Positions 10,759 through 18,586 of a stretch of DNA of 64,000 nt are shown here, piece after piece (the first letter of the stretch is position 1; each line of letters begins with the position of its first letter). Position numbers and translations under genes: made by a program. The DNA is from Cohnella laeviribosi DSM 21336 (lineage in GTDB: Bacteria; Bacillota; Bacilli; Paenibacillales; Paenibacillaceae): contig NZ_KB899823.1 in assembly GCF_000378425.1 (NCBI RefSeq), positions 1 through 64,000 on the forward strand, in the 5' to 3' direction. A model generated the notes under the pieces. That model ran no database searches and was not told the origin of the DNA. It saw only the letters and a program-made list of their open reading frames with translations.

Positions 10759-11389
10759 CGTTTGGTTTGTTTTGTTTTCAACGATCGAAGCGACTTCGAT
10801 TTATACGATTATGCTCACCATTTTCCGGTACAATACCATCACGTACATAAAGCAAATCGTGCCGATTTCGATATTGATGTCCATTTTAAGCTGGGCGATT
10901 TGGAATGAATTGAATATCTCCCAGTACGCACCGATCATTTCCGTTGTCATTTTTGTCATCTTTATTTTTTACATCCTTCGAATCTCCTTATTGGGAGCCG
11001 CATTAGTCGTTGGGACAGGGTACGCCGCTTATGCGGTAGTTCAAACGCTGCTGCTTGCGGTGTTTCAGTCTTTGGGCCTCTTGTCGATCGAGAATGTGCA
11101 AAGCAACAAGCCGGACCTCTATGTCTTGCAAAGCGCATCCGCGCTGATCCTGTTTTTCGCCAGTTATGTGTTGTATAAAAAAGGATACGGATTTACGTTC
11201 CCGCTCGAACGGTTTAGCTGGAAAAGTTGGAGGCTGGAAAACCAACTCGTACTGGTCGTTCTGATTTTGAGCTTGATCTTTATCAGCGTCGTTTCGCTGC
11301 TTAGGAACAGGTTATATATGGCTTGGATTGTTTTTACCATCATGTTTTGCTTCCTCATTTATTTGGGTAACAAGAAGGAAAAAATATGA
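10751..11389 (+). CDS. Polytopic membrane protein, possible kinase-less AgrC-like sensor
   Basis: 212 residues, almost entirely membrane, with six or seven hydrophobic segments (about 5-25, 36-52, 60-76, 78-105, 120-137, 165-185, 190-207). It ends in a short basic tail, NKKEKI. The topology and size match the sensor part of AgrC-type peptide receptors, but there is no histidine kinase domain: the next gene starts at 11386. The ATG at 10751 overlaps the HTH gene; another ATG at 10730 is possible. Its stop overlaps agrB by four bases. The role as peptide receptor is inferred from position, not from a recognised motif. Confidence 0.82.
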   Translation: MNNVWFVLFSTIEATSIYTIMLTIFRYNTITYIKQIVPISILMSILSWAIWNELNISQYAPIISVVIFVIFIFYILRISLLGAALVVGTGYAAYAVVQTLLLAVFQSLGLLSIENVQSNKPDLYVLQSASALILFFASYVLYKKGYGFTFPLERFSWKSWRLENQLVLVVLILSLIFISVVSLLRNRLYMAWIVFTIMFCFLIYLGNKKEKI

Positions 11390-11913
11390 TCGAGTCCATA
11401 TCGAAAAAATTGGCCCATTCCCTGAAAGCGGCAATTCCGGATCATCCGTATTCCGAGGCCAAATTAACATTCGGCATTCATTTGCTTTTAAACACGGTCT
11501 TGACGATCGGTTCCGCAGTCGTCCTCGGAGCCCTATCCGGACGGCTTGCCGACACCATGATAAGCTTGTTCGCGTTCGCCTTGCTGCGGGCCGTATCGGG
11601 CGGATACCATTTCAAATCGGCTTTGATATGCGTCATCGTTTCATCGGCAACTGCCGCGGCACTGCCTTTTATTCCGCTTTCCGACGCTGCCGTCATCGGC
11701 ATAAACATTCTTAACATCCTTCTGATTCTGATTTATGCGCCGTCGCGCATTGATGGGCAAACACGGATTCCAAAACGGCATTATCCGAAACTAAAGATCA
11801 TATCGCTGGTGATCGCATCGACCAATTTCCTCTTCGCCTCTCCATTGTTGGCCCTAACATGGCTCGTCCAATCGATTTCGTTAATCCGCTTGAAAGGAGG
11901 TGAATCCAAATGA
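11386..11913 (+). CDS. agrB: Accessory gene regulator B-like peptide-processing protease
   Basis: 175 residues. AgrB is an integral membrane cysteine protease that cuts the AgrD precursor and closes the peptide ring. The signature is present: LLRAVSGGYHFKSALIC with catalytic His75 and Cys82, seven residues apart as in Staphylococcus AgrB. Several membrane helices follow. It overlaps the upstream membrane gene by four bases, and its stop codon overlaps the start of agrD (ATGA). An unusually strong site, GAAAGGAGGTGA, at its 3' end serves agrD. This assignment is secure at family level. Confidence 0.93.
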   Translation: MIESISKKLAHSLKAAIPDHPYSEAKLTFGIHLLLNTVLTIGSAVVLGALSGRLADTMISLFAFALLRAVSGGYHFKSALICVIVSSATAAALPFIPLSDAAVIGINILNILLILIYAPSRIDGQTRIPKRHYPKLKIISLVIASTNFLFASPLLALTWLVQSISLIRLKGGESK

Positions 11914-12032
11914 AAAAGCGAATCCTTAACACCATGGCAACATTCATCGGTTGTTTTGCGGTGCTTGCCGTTGCGCCCGCCAGCTTTCTCTGGGGCAATC
12001 AACCGGAGGTGCCGGCGGAGTTATTGGATTAG
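11910..12032 (+). CDS. agrD: AgrD-like cyclic lactone autoinducer precursor
   Basis: A 40-residue peptide gene too short for routine calling. Layout: basic amphipathic leader (MKKRILNTMATFIGCF), a hydrophobic part ending APASFLWGN, and the charged tail QPEVPAELLD, which matches the QPEVPEEL-type tail of cyclic lactone autoinducer precursors. At the position of the usual ring Cys stands Ser25, so the product would be a lactone rather than a thiolactone, as known for the Enterococcus gelatinase pheromone. GAAAGGAGGTGA lies seven bases upstream, and the ATG overlaps the agrB stop. The ring boundary is inferred by alignment with Clostridium AgrD. Confidence 0.9.
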   Translation: MKKRILNTMATFIGCFAVLAVAPASFLWGNQPEVPAELLD

Positions 12033-12047
12033 TAGGCGATAACCTCA

Positions 12048-12419
12048 ATGAAGTGGCCTGTAACTCGCGACGAAAAAGGGGAGACGGGGCTGCTGTTTAT
12101 TTCCTTAAGCGATATCGTGAAAATATCCGCCGAAGGAAATCGACTTCTGTTTCACACCAAAGACGAAGTATTCTACCAGCTTAACACCCTGGAAAAAATC
12201 GAATCGGCCCTTAAGGCAGCGGGGCTGCCGTTTGAAAGGGCCGATCGGGGTCATCTCATTGATCTGCATAAGGTCGTTGAGATCGACGTGAAAAACGCCA
12301 TCGCTTATTTCGAACCGTCTCCCGGCAAAGAGAGGAAGTCCGCAACACTGTCCAGAGCGAAATTGAAAGAACTGCTACCGAAAATGAAAGAACGGATGAA
12401 ACTAAGGGCCAGGGATTGA
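12048..12419 (+). CDS. Stand-alone LytTR DNA-binding protein
   Basis: 123 residues. The region from about 15 to 105 has the LytTR pattern: I-x-L-S-D-I-V-K-I early strand, a central FYQLNTLEKIESAL helix and FERADRGHLIDLHKVVEI, the typical F-x-R-x-H-R-S-x-I-V-N-L equivalent. There is no receiver domain in front, unlike AgrA, so it cannot be controlled by phosphotransfer to an aspartate of its own. It starts 15 bases after agrD with a weak binding site and ends the operon. In Streptococcus, similar short LytTR proteins are held by a membrane inhibitor; the membrane protein at 10751 could play that part here (inference). Confidence 0.9.
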   Translation: MKWPVTRDEKGETGLLFISLSDIVKISAEGNRLLFHTKDEVFYQLNTLEKIESALKAAGLPFERADRGHLIDLHKVVEIDVKNAIAYFEPSPGKERKSATLSRAKLKELLPKMKERMKLRARD

Positions 12420-12439
12420 TCCCCCGGCCCGATTTTTTT
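12405..12439 (+). terminator. Terminator of the agr-like operon
   Basis: GGGCCAGGG and CCCCCGGCCC form an imperfect stem followed by GATTTTTTT; it overlaps the last codons of the LytTR gene. Confidence 0.75.
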
Positions 12440-12477
12440 GGCTGTCCGCGTTTCTCCCGCATGGTTTATTGAGGTTG

Positions 12478-12511
12478 GGGAAAAAATAAAATCCCTTCGG
12501 TACCAAGGGAT
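12478..12511 (-). terminator. tRNA-Arg terminator (minus strand)
   Basis: On the minus strand ATCCCTTGG and CCGAAGGGAT form a hairpin followed by TTTATTTTTT, 14 bases downstream of tRNA-Arg. Confidence 0.82.
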
Positions 12512-12524
12512 CTCGGCATGAATA

Positions 12525-12602
12525 TGGCGCGCCACGGTGGGACTCGAACCCACGACGCACAGTTTAGGAAACTGTCGCTCTATCCAGCTGAGCTACGGGC
12601 GC
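12525..12602 (-). tRNA. tRNA-Arg (anticodon CCT), with one extra acceptor-stem base
   Basis: On the minus strand: acceptor 5' half GCGCCCG, D arm GCTCAGCTGGATAGAGC, anticodon stem ACAGT/ACTGT with loop TTCCTAA (anticodon CCT), T arm GTGGGTTCGAGTCCCAC and encoded CCA. The 3' acceptor half reads CGTGGCGC, one base longer than the expected CGGGCGC; leaving out the T (bulged) restores a perfect seven-pair stem. Total length is 78 instead of 77. It may be a working tRNA with a bulge, a pseudo-tRNA or a sequence error. Confidence 0.82.
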
Positions 12603-12656
12603 GCAGCAATTATCATTATAACAAAAAAAAGCCCGGACGCAAAGCGCAATCCCCAA

Positions 12657-12682
12657 ATGAAAAAGGCCGGCGCATGCCGGCC
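12657..12682 (-). terminator. Terminator of the ABC exporter operon (minus strand)
   Basis: On the minus strand GGCCGGC-ATGC-GCCGGCC is followed by TTTTT, about 65 bases after the stop of the FtsX-type permease. Confidence 0.87.
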
Positions 12683-12745
12683 AACATTGCGATGCAGCGC
12701 CGGCCCGGCCAAGCCGGACGCGCAAGCCGTAAGGGAGGGCCATCG

Positions 12746-15301
12746 TCATCCATCCTCTCTCAGCTCATCGATAAGATTCGCTTTGGCCATGCGGCGAAGA
12801 GGTCCTTGGACGGACAGCAGTCCGACGCCGAACGCAAAGACGCAGGCGACAAGAGCGCCAAGCCATGGAAACTGGAAGGGCATCCCCTGCAGTTCATCCA
12901 ATTGCAGATAAAGGAAGTAGCTGATCGCCGTTCCGGCAACAAGTCCCCAGAATCCTCCGATAAGCCCCATCCAGACGCCTTCGAGCGTCGCCATTCGCTT
13001 AAGCTGTCCGCCGGTCATGCCGACGGCCTGCAGCAGGCCGAATTCCCGCCGCCGAAGCAGCAGATTCGTCTGCACCGTGTTGATGATGTTCAGGCTTCCG
13101 ATCAGCCCGATGACCGTAAGAAAACCGTAAACGAAAATTTGCATCTGCAGAGTGAACTGGCGCGCTTCTTTTTGGTTGGCGGCGACGTCGATCACTCTTC
13201 CGTTCGGGATGGTGCGGGCCAGGACGTTGAGCTGCTCGCGCACGGGCTCCGCATCGGCACCGTCCGCGAGGGCGACGTCGAATCCGATCAGGCTCGCCCG
13301 GGCGGGGTAATCCGCTTGGAGTTCCTTCGGGACGAGTTTGGCCAGCTTTTCGTAAATGCCTTCCGTCGCTATCACCGACAGGTCGGTTCTCTGATATCGC
13401 GCATCAAACGGGTTTTGCGACAAAATACCGCCCACCGTGACTTCGATCGCGATGCGTTCCTTTGCGCGAGGCTTTTCTGCTCCGTAATCATCCGGCACGG
13501 CGAGCTTCAGCTTGTCGCCGACTTTGAGGCGGGAAAGTTCCATGATGGCCGGCTTTTCGCTGTCACGCAGTCCGGTTTTCACCGTCTGAACGATGACGAC
13601 CGCGTTGTCTTGGTCCAGCTTCTGCGGGTCCGTCGTGCCGGAGACGAGATACCGTTCCGCCTCGCGGAAGCGGGCCGCATCGTAAAGTTTAAAGTAAGCC
13701 GAGGCCTCCTGATAGCTCTCGCTGCCTTGCGTCACGGTTTCAAAGTTTATTCCCGTCAGCTCGGAAAAGTCCGGATTGATCTTGGCGGACGGTATCCAGG
13801 CGTTGACCAGCGGGGTTTGATAGATGCTGTAAACGTCGTCGACTCCGGGCAACGCCGCGATTTTCTTCAACATGTCGTTCGTGACGAAGGATTTCGTTCC
13901 GTTCTGGGACATTTCATAGCCGTATACCGAAAACGCGATGCGGTCTTCCTCGTTGGAGGCGGCGGTCATCTCGAACATTTCCCGGATAAAGTAGTGAAAG
14001 ACGATAAACAGCGTCACGCTTACCACGACGGAAAACGTCGTGATGCGGAATTTCGTCCGGTTGCGGCGAATGTTTTTGGCCGCCATTTTTCCGCCGATAC
14101 CGAACCCTTGCAGCAGGGACGGAAAGCGCGAGCGGCGGACCGATTCCTGCACGATGCTCCCGGCGCCCTTCACGGCTTCTACCGGAGAGACGCGCGAAGC
14201 TTTGCGGGCCGGCAGCCAAGCCGCCAAATAGACGGATACGAGCCCGACCGCAACGCTGCCGCCCATAATCCAGTTGTGCCACTGGAGCTGAAAGCTTTCC
14301 ATTTGCAAAATTTGAAATCCGTTTGCCACCATTAGCCAAATAACCAACCAAAGCGCGCCCCATCCGCAGAGCAGCCCGATCGGAATGCCGATCAGCGCCA
14401 GCGTGGTGGCTTCGCGCAGCACCAGATTGCGGATCTGCCTTGGCGTCGCGCCGAGCGTCCGCAGCAGGCCGAACTGCCGGATTCTCTCCAACACGGAAAT
14501 GTGAAACGCATTGTAAATCACGGCTGCGGTCGACAGCACGACCAAGCCGATCAGCGTGCCGAAGATGACCGTCAGCGCCTTGTTCGTATTGTCGTTGGTG
14601 GACTCGCCCATATAGGACAAGACGCGGTTGTTGGCGGAGAACGTCTCCGATTTGCTCTGAAATTCCGGGAGGTGGTCGCTGATGTCGACGCCCGGCCTGA
14701 AGGTCATGAACAGAGTCATTTCCGGCAGGCTAGCGGCCTTCTCTGCCCTCATCAACGTATAAGCGGAAGAGGAGGCGCTGTGTTGATCCGCAGCGGAATT
14801 GATCAAAATGCCGGAGATCCGGTAGCGGTGAGGCTTGCCGTCCGGTCCGGTCAGCTCGGTCTCTCCGCCCGGCTTCGGGGCCCCCGGCAGATAGGGCAAT
14901 ATCCATTTCTCCACGACGATTTCGTCCGGGCTCTGCGGCCACTGGCCTTCCTGGAGATGAAGGGGGACGAGCCCAAACGCTTCTTCGCTTGCTTCGTTGA
15001 CTTGGATCGAGAAGGTATCGTCCAGCTTCGTCTTCGGGCCGTCATGAATGGCGCCGACCCGATCCAGCAGCGCGTTGTTTTTCATCTCGCCGTACAGCTT
15101 GGAATCGGCCTCGGAATAAGCGAAGTGATAGGAACCGTTCTCATAGATCGCCCGCTGCAGCAGATTGTCCTGAATGCTCTGGCCCATCGTGCCCAAAGCG
15201 CTGATCAGCGCCACCGACAGGACGATGCCGACGACGGTCAGGATCGAACGCTTCCGCTGCTCCTTTAGATAACGCCCGGCCAGCGAAGTGTAGCTCTTCA
15301 T
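12746..15301 (-). CDS. ABC transporter permease, double FtsX type
   Basis: 851 residues with the MacB/FtsX-like plan repeated twice: an N-terminal helix (about 18-38), a large extracytoplasmic domain, three helices at about 255-370, a further helix near 430 with a second extracytoplasmic domain, and three C-terminal helices (about 735-845). Both FtsX cores are seen (ERIRQFGLLRTLGATPRQIR; RRREFGLLQAVGMTGGQLKR). Such permeases export or expel lipoproteins, peptides or antibiotics together with a LolD-like ATPase. It overlaps the ATPase gene by four bases. The length and two cores differ from BceB-type permeases, which have one core. Confidence 0.93.
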   Translation of the reverse strand: MKSYTSLAGRYLKEQRKRSILTVVGIVLSVALISALGTMGQSIQDNLLQRAIYENGSYHFAYSEADSKLYGEMKNNALLDRVGAIHDGPKTKLDDTFSIQVNEASEEAFGLVPLHLQEGQWPQSPDEIVVEKWILPYLPGAPKPGGETELTGPDGKPHRYRISGILINSAADQHSASSSAYTLMRAEKAASLPEMTLFMTFRPGVDISDHLPEFQSKSETFSANNRVLSYMGESTNDNTNKALTVIFGTLIGLVVLSTAAVIYNAFHISVLERIRQFGLLRTLGATPRQIRNLVLREATTLALIGIPIGLLCGWGALWLVIWLMVANGFQILQMESFQLQWHNWIMGGSVAVGLVSVYLAAWLPARKASRVSPVEAVKGAGSIVQESVRRSRFPSLLQGFGIGGKMAAKNIRRNRTKFRITTFSVVVSVTLFIVFHYFIREMFEMTAASNEEDRIAFSVYGYEMSQNGTKSFVTNDMLKKIAALPGVDDVYSIYQTPLVNAWIPSAKINPDFSELTGINFETVTQGSESYQEASAYFKLYDAARFREAERYLVSGTTDPQKLDQDNAVVIVQTVKTGLRDSEKPAIMELSRLKVGDKLKLAVPDDYGAEKPRAKERIAIEVTVGGILSQNPFDARYQRTDLSVIATEGIYEKLAKLVPKELQADYPARASLIGFDVALADGADAEPVREQLNVLARTIPNGRVIDVAANQKEARQFTLQMQIFVYGFLTVIGLIGSLNIINTVQTNLLLRRREFGLLQAVGMTGGQLKRMATLEGVWMGLIGGFWGLVAGTAISYFLYLQLDELQGMPFQFPWLGALVACVFAFGVGLLSVQGPLRRMAKANLIDELREDG

Positions 15302-15987
15302 ACGCGGCTCACCCCGCGCGTGTCGCTGACGAGCCGTCCGTCCTGCAACCGGAGGACGCGGTCGGCTTCGGCGGCTACGTTCATGTCGTGAGAGATGACG
15401 ATGACGGTCTGGTGGTACTGGCGGACGGCGAGCTTAAGCAGCTCCAGCACCTCGCGTCCGTTGGCGGAGTCCAGATTGCCCGTCGGTTCGTCGGCCAGCA
15501 CGATCGCGGGCTTGTAGGCGAGCGCCCGGCCGATCGCGACCCGCTGCTGCTGCCCGCCCGACAGCTCGGACGGCAGGTGCTTGCGCCGGTTGTCGAGGCC
15601 CAACGTCGCGATCAAATCGCGGATGTAGCCCTTGTCCGGCTGACGGTGGTCGAGCAGCAGCGGAAGCTGAATGTTTTCTTCAACGTTCAGCACGGGAATG
15701 AGATTAAACGATTGGAAAATAAACCCGATCTTCCGGCGGCGAAACACCGCGCGTTCTTTTTCTTTCAGCGCGTACAGGTTTTCCCCGTCGATGTAGACTT
15801 CTCCGGACGTGGGGCGGTCCAGTCCGCCAAGCAGGTGCAAAAGCGTGCTCTTGCCCGAGCCGCTCGCCCCGACGATGGCGACGAATTCGCCTTGGGCAAC
15901 GCCGAAGCTGACGTCGCGCAGCGCCTCCACCCGAGTCGAACCTTTGCCGTAGATTTTGCTTAAGCCGGCGGCTTCGATGACGTTCAT
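15298..15987 (-). CDS. ABC transporter ATP-binding protein (LolD/MacB type)
   Basis: 229 residues with Walker A GASGSGKST, signature LSGGQQQRVAIGRAL, Walker B IVLADEPTGNLDS and the switch ISHDMNVA, all intact. The DEPTGNLD motif is typical of ATPases paired with FtsX-type permeases. The start at 15987 (MNVIEAAGLSKIYG) follows GGAGAGGAAG; an upstream in-frame extension to 16134 lacks a binding site. Translation is coupled to the permease by a four-base overlap. A repeat element at 16043-16081 upstream suggests control by the neighbouring two-component system. Confidence 0.94.
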   Translation of the reverse strand: MNVIEAAGLSKIYGKGSTRVEALRDVSFGVAQGEFVAIVGASGSGKSTLLHLLGGLDRPTSGEVYIDGENLYALKEKERAVFRRRKIGFIFQSFNLIPVLNVEENIQLPLLLDHRQPDKGYIRDLIATLGLDNRRKHLPSELSGGQQQRVAIGRALAYKPAIVLADEPTGNLDSANGREVLELLKLAVRQYHQTVIVISHDMNVAAEADRVLRLQDGRLVSDTRGVSRV

Positions 15988-16026
15988 GGCTTTCTTCCTC
16001 TCCTCGTATAACGGCTTGATAAGGCC

Positions 16027-16081
16027 AGTATAACGAGTCCACCTTACAATAAAGGGCAGGGCAAGCTTACAATATTGTAAG
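16027..16081 (-). promoter_or_regulatory. Candidate response-regulator operator and promoter of the ABC exporter
   Basis: The palindrome CTTACAATATTGTAAG (16066-16081) and a further copy of CTTACAAT (16043-16050) lie in the 133-base gap between the kinase and the ATPase gene. On the transcribed (minus) strand this gives ATTGTAAG-N15-ATTGTAAG ahead of a -10-like TATACT (16032-16027) with a poor -35, the usual plan of an activator-dependent promoter. Binding by the adjacent OmpR-family regulator is inferred. Confidence 0.6.
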
Positions 16082-16120
16082 CCGCCCTCCCCCATTGCGG
16101 TCAGCAAATCCCGCCCGGCT

Positions 16121-17425
16121 TCACTCCCCCGCATGCAGAACGTTGTCCGGAAGCCGCTGAACGGGAAGCGTCAAGGTGAACTGGCTGCCGCCTTCTTCGC
16201 GGTTGCGCGCGGAAAGCATGCCGTCATGCCGTTCCGCGATGGACTTGGCCAGAGGCAGTCCCAGCCCGACTCCGCTTCCGCCCGTTCCGCTCCGGTAGAA
16301 CTTCTTGAAAATATGCGGCAAGTGCCGCTCGTCAATTCCCGGTCCTTCGTCCAGCACATCCAGACGCACAAACGCCGGCGTACGCTCCCAGCGGATCGTG
16401 ACGGTGCCGCCCTTCGGGCTATGTTCGATGGCGTTTTTCGCCAGGTTGCCGATCGCTTCCGCCAGCCAGCGGCCGTCGTGCAGCACGAACACCGGCTCCG
16501 GCGGTTCCATAAGGCGAAGTCCGACGCCCCTCCGACCGGCCCATTCGCGCAGCGGAGCGACCGCTTCCTCGACCGTTCGGGCCAGAGGCGACACCGTCTT
16601 GTGAAGCTCCAGGGCGTCCGCTTCCAGCCTGGCGATCTTGAGCAGCGTCAAGGTCAGCCATTCCATCCGGTCGAGTTCTTGCCGGCACGTCTTCAGAAAT
16701 CCGGCGGCTTCGTCCGGCTTGGTCCTCTCTTCCTGAAGCAGATCGATGTAGATGCTGAGCGAGGCGAGCGGCGTCTTCAGCTGGTGGGAAATATCGGCGA
16801 TCGTTTCCTTCAGAAACGCTTTTTCTTTCTTCAATTGTCCGATCGTCAGCTGCAGCCGGTTCGCCAGCTCCTGCACCCCGTGCGCGAGCAGTCCGAGCTC
16901 TCCTTCGCCGTAAAGGCGGAAGTCCATCCGCCGGTTGTTCTTTACGGCTTCTTCGAGCGAGAGGGCGAGCGTGCGAAGGCTGCCCAACTGCAGCCGATAT
17001 TCGCGCAGCAGCGCAAGCCCAAGAGCGGCAATCAGCAGCGCCGCGCCCAGAACAAGCCCCGGCAGCGCGAGGTTCCGGAAAGCGGAGGCTGCCGGAAGCA
17101 GGCCGGTTGCAAGCAGTCCGGTCAAGCCGTGCTTGGCGGCCAGCTCGCGGCCGAGACGCGCCGCTTCCGGACTTGCGGCGTCCTGCGCGAACGTCTTCGG
17201 CAGCTCGTCCGCAAGCTCCGGATGCGCGGCAGCAAGCGCACCGATGACGGCCACTTGGCGGTCGAGCCAGTCGCGCTCCAGCCGCTCGGTCGCGAAACGG
17301 ACGAACAGTCCGGCGAGAACGGCCGCCGCTGCGAGCGTCAAGGCGAGAAGGACGGCGAGACGGCGTACGGGCGGATTGCGCCAAAGCCGCGGCAGCGGGA
17401 TCATATTCACGTTTACCCGTTCCAT
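16121..17425 (-). CDS. Two-component sensor histidine kinase
   Basis: 434 residues. One transmembrane helix at about 20-45, an extracytoplasmic region of about 75 residues, a second helix near 118-140, a HAMP-like linker, a HisKA domain with phospho-accepting His214 in ISHQLKTPLASL, and a HATPase domain with N box NLAKNAIEH, G1 DEGPGID and G2 GSGVGLGLPLAKS. All catalytic boxes are intact. The ATG at 17425 overlaps the response regulator gene by 13 bases. With the exporter downstream it probably senses a cell-envelope or toxic-peptide signal; the ligand is unknown. The sensory loop is longer than in BceS-type kinases. Confidence 0.94.
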   Translation of the reverse strand: MERVNVNMIPLPRLWRNPPVRRLAVLLALTLAAAAVLAGLFVRFATERLERDWLDRQVAVIGALAAAHPELADELPKTFAQDAASPEAARLGRELAAKHGLTGLLATGLLPAASAFRNLALPGLVLGAALLIAALGLALLREYRLQLGSLRTLALSLEEAVKNNRRMDFRLYGEGELGLLAHGVQELANRLQLTIGQLKKEKAFLKETIADISHQLKTPLASLSIYIDLLQEERTKPDEAAGFLKTCRQELDRMEWLTLTLLKIARLEADALELHKTVSPLARTVEEAVAPLREWAGRRGVGLRLMEPPEPVFVLHDGRWLAEAIGNLAKNAIEHSPKGGTVTIRWERTPAFVRLDVLDEGPGIDERHLPHIFKKFYRSGTGGSGVGLGLPLAKSIAERHDGMLSARNREEGGSQFTLTLPVQRLPDNVLHAGE

Positions 17426-18102
17426 CGGTATCCGGCCCCCCTGACCGTCACGATCCGCTGGGGATCGTGAGGCGTATCCTCGATTTTCTCGCGCAGCCGC
17501 CGGATGTTCACCGCCACGGTGTTGTCATCGAGAAAGTCGCTTTCGCCCTGCCACAGCCGCTGCACAATCTGTTCCTTCGACAAGACGGCCCGGGGATGGC
17601 TCATCAGCAGCGCGAGCAGACGGAATTCCGTCATGCTGAGCGGAACGGGCTGCCCTTGCTTTTCCACCCGCATCTCGTCCAGGTACACCGTCAAATCCCC
17701 CGATTGCAGGACGGCGTCGCCGGGGAACTGGGTTTTGGCGGACCGGCGGCGCAGCACCGCTTGAATCCGCGATAGAAATTCGCGCAGCCGGAACGGTTTG
17801 GTAATGTAGTCGTCTCCGCCCAGATCCAGCCCTCTTACGACATCGATTTCCGTGTCGCTGGCGGTCAGGAAGATGACGGGGGTATCCATCCGCCCGCGCA
17901 GCCACGCGCAGAAGTCGAAGCCGCTACCGTCGGGAAGCTGCACGTCCAGAATGATCAGTTCGAAAGGCTGGCGAAGAACGGCCGTTCTGGCATCGGCGAC
18001 CGACCGTACGCCCGACACCGCGTATCCTTCCTGGCGAAGGGTGAATTCGATTCCCCGGTGCAGCGCTTCGTCGTCTTCCACAAGCAGCAAATGAGGCGCC
18101 AT
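17413..18102 (-). CDS. Two-component response regulator, OmpR/PhoB family
   Basis: 229 residues: receiver domain with acidic pocket Glu9/Asp10/Asp11, phosphorylation site Asp53 in IILDVQLPDGSG and conserved Lys in YITKPF, then a winged-helix output domain (about 130-228, ending VRGAGYRWNG). The start at 18102 (MAPHLLLVEDDE) follows AAGGATGTGAG; the longer in-frame frame to 18174 is not needed. It is the first gene of a minus-strand unit with the kinase and ABC exporter genes, and probably activates the latter through the repeats at 16043-16081. Confidence 0.95.
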   Translation of the reverse strand: MAPHLLLVEDDEALHRGIEFTLRQEGYAVSGVRSVADARTAVLRQPFELIILDVQLPDGSGFDFCAWLRGRMDTPVIFLTASDTEIDVVRGLDLGGDDYITKPFRLREFLSRIQAVLRRRSAKTQFPGDAVLQSGDLTVYLDEMRVEKQGQPVPLSMTEFRLLALLMSHPRAVLSKEQIVQRLWQGESDFLDDNTVAVNIRRLREKIEDTPHDPQRIVTVRGAGYRWNG

Positions 18103-18325
18103 ATGCTCACATCCTTGTCCAAATCGGTGCGACAAATCGTTCTCAAGACTTAAGGTACGGACGCTAAGACCCAAAAATTGTCGGAATATGGAGGAAATTT
18201 ACCTGTTTGAATCGACACTATTCTACATCTTTCCGGATTTTTTTGGCTTATAATAGGGTGTATCAAAATAGGGCATCGCTGCGTGGCGATGGTGGTTACC
18301 GGAAAGGAGCGGCCAGTAGACCTAC

Positions 18326-18586
18326 ATGGAAGATTGTCCGATTATTCATCGCCTTCAGCTACTCCAGCGCAGATTGCAAGACATGGCGAACAATCTGGGA
18401 AATTTGACCGATCCCGAGATCCTGAAAGTCAGCGAAGAAGCGGATCGGCTGATCGTTCAACTGCAAAAAATGTACATGGAAAAAGCCTTCGAGCGCCAGA
18501 AAGGCGCCCAATCTTTATTTTCGGACGCGCAGCCGGCGGAAGAACTCGGTCAAAAGGCCAGCGCACTGTTCCTGAAGCACTCCTGA
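18326..18586 (+). CDS. Spo0E-like aspartyl-phosphate phosphatase
   Basis: 86 residues, predicted to be two helices joined by a turn. The family pattern is visible: an early I-H-R-L-x-x-L-x-R-R-L helix, LTDPEILKVSEEADRLI matching the conserved S-x-x-L-D-x-L-I block, and hydrophilic tail. Spo0E proteins dephosphorylate Spo0A-P and delay sporulation. The usual Leu before Asp is Ala here. AAAGGAG lies 16 bases before the ATG at 18326, farther than normal, but no in-frame start is nearer. A TATAAT at 18249-18254 may be its -10. The last 72 bases overlap tadA on the other strand. Confidence 0.83.
   Translation: MEDCPIIHRLQLLQRRLQDMANNLGNLTDPEILKVSEEADRLIVQLQKMYMEKAFERQKGAQSLFSDAQPAEELGQKASALFLKHS

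Noticed and set aside
12518-14335. 605-codon open frame on the plus strand
   Set aside because: It is antisense to the FtsX-type permease, rich in Arg/His/Gln from reading GC-rich codons backwards, and contains the tRNA-Arg gene. No motif or start signal supports it.
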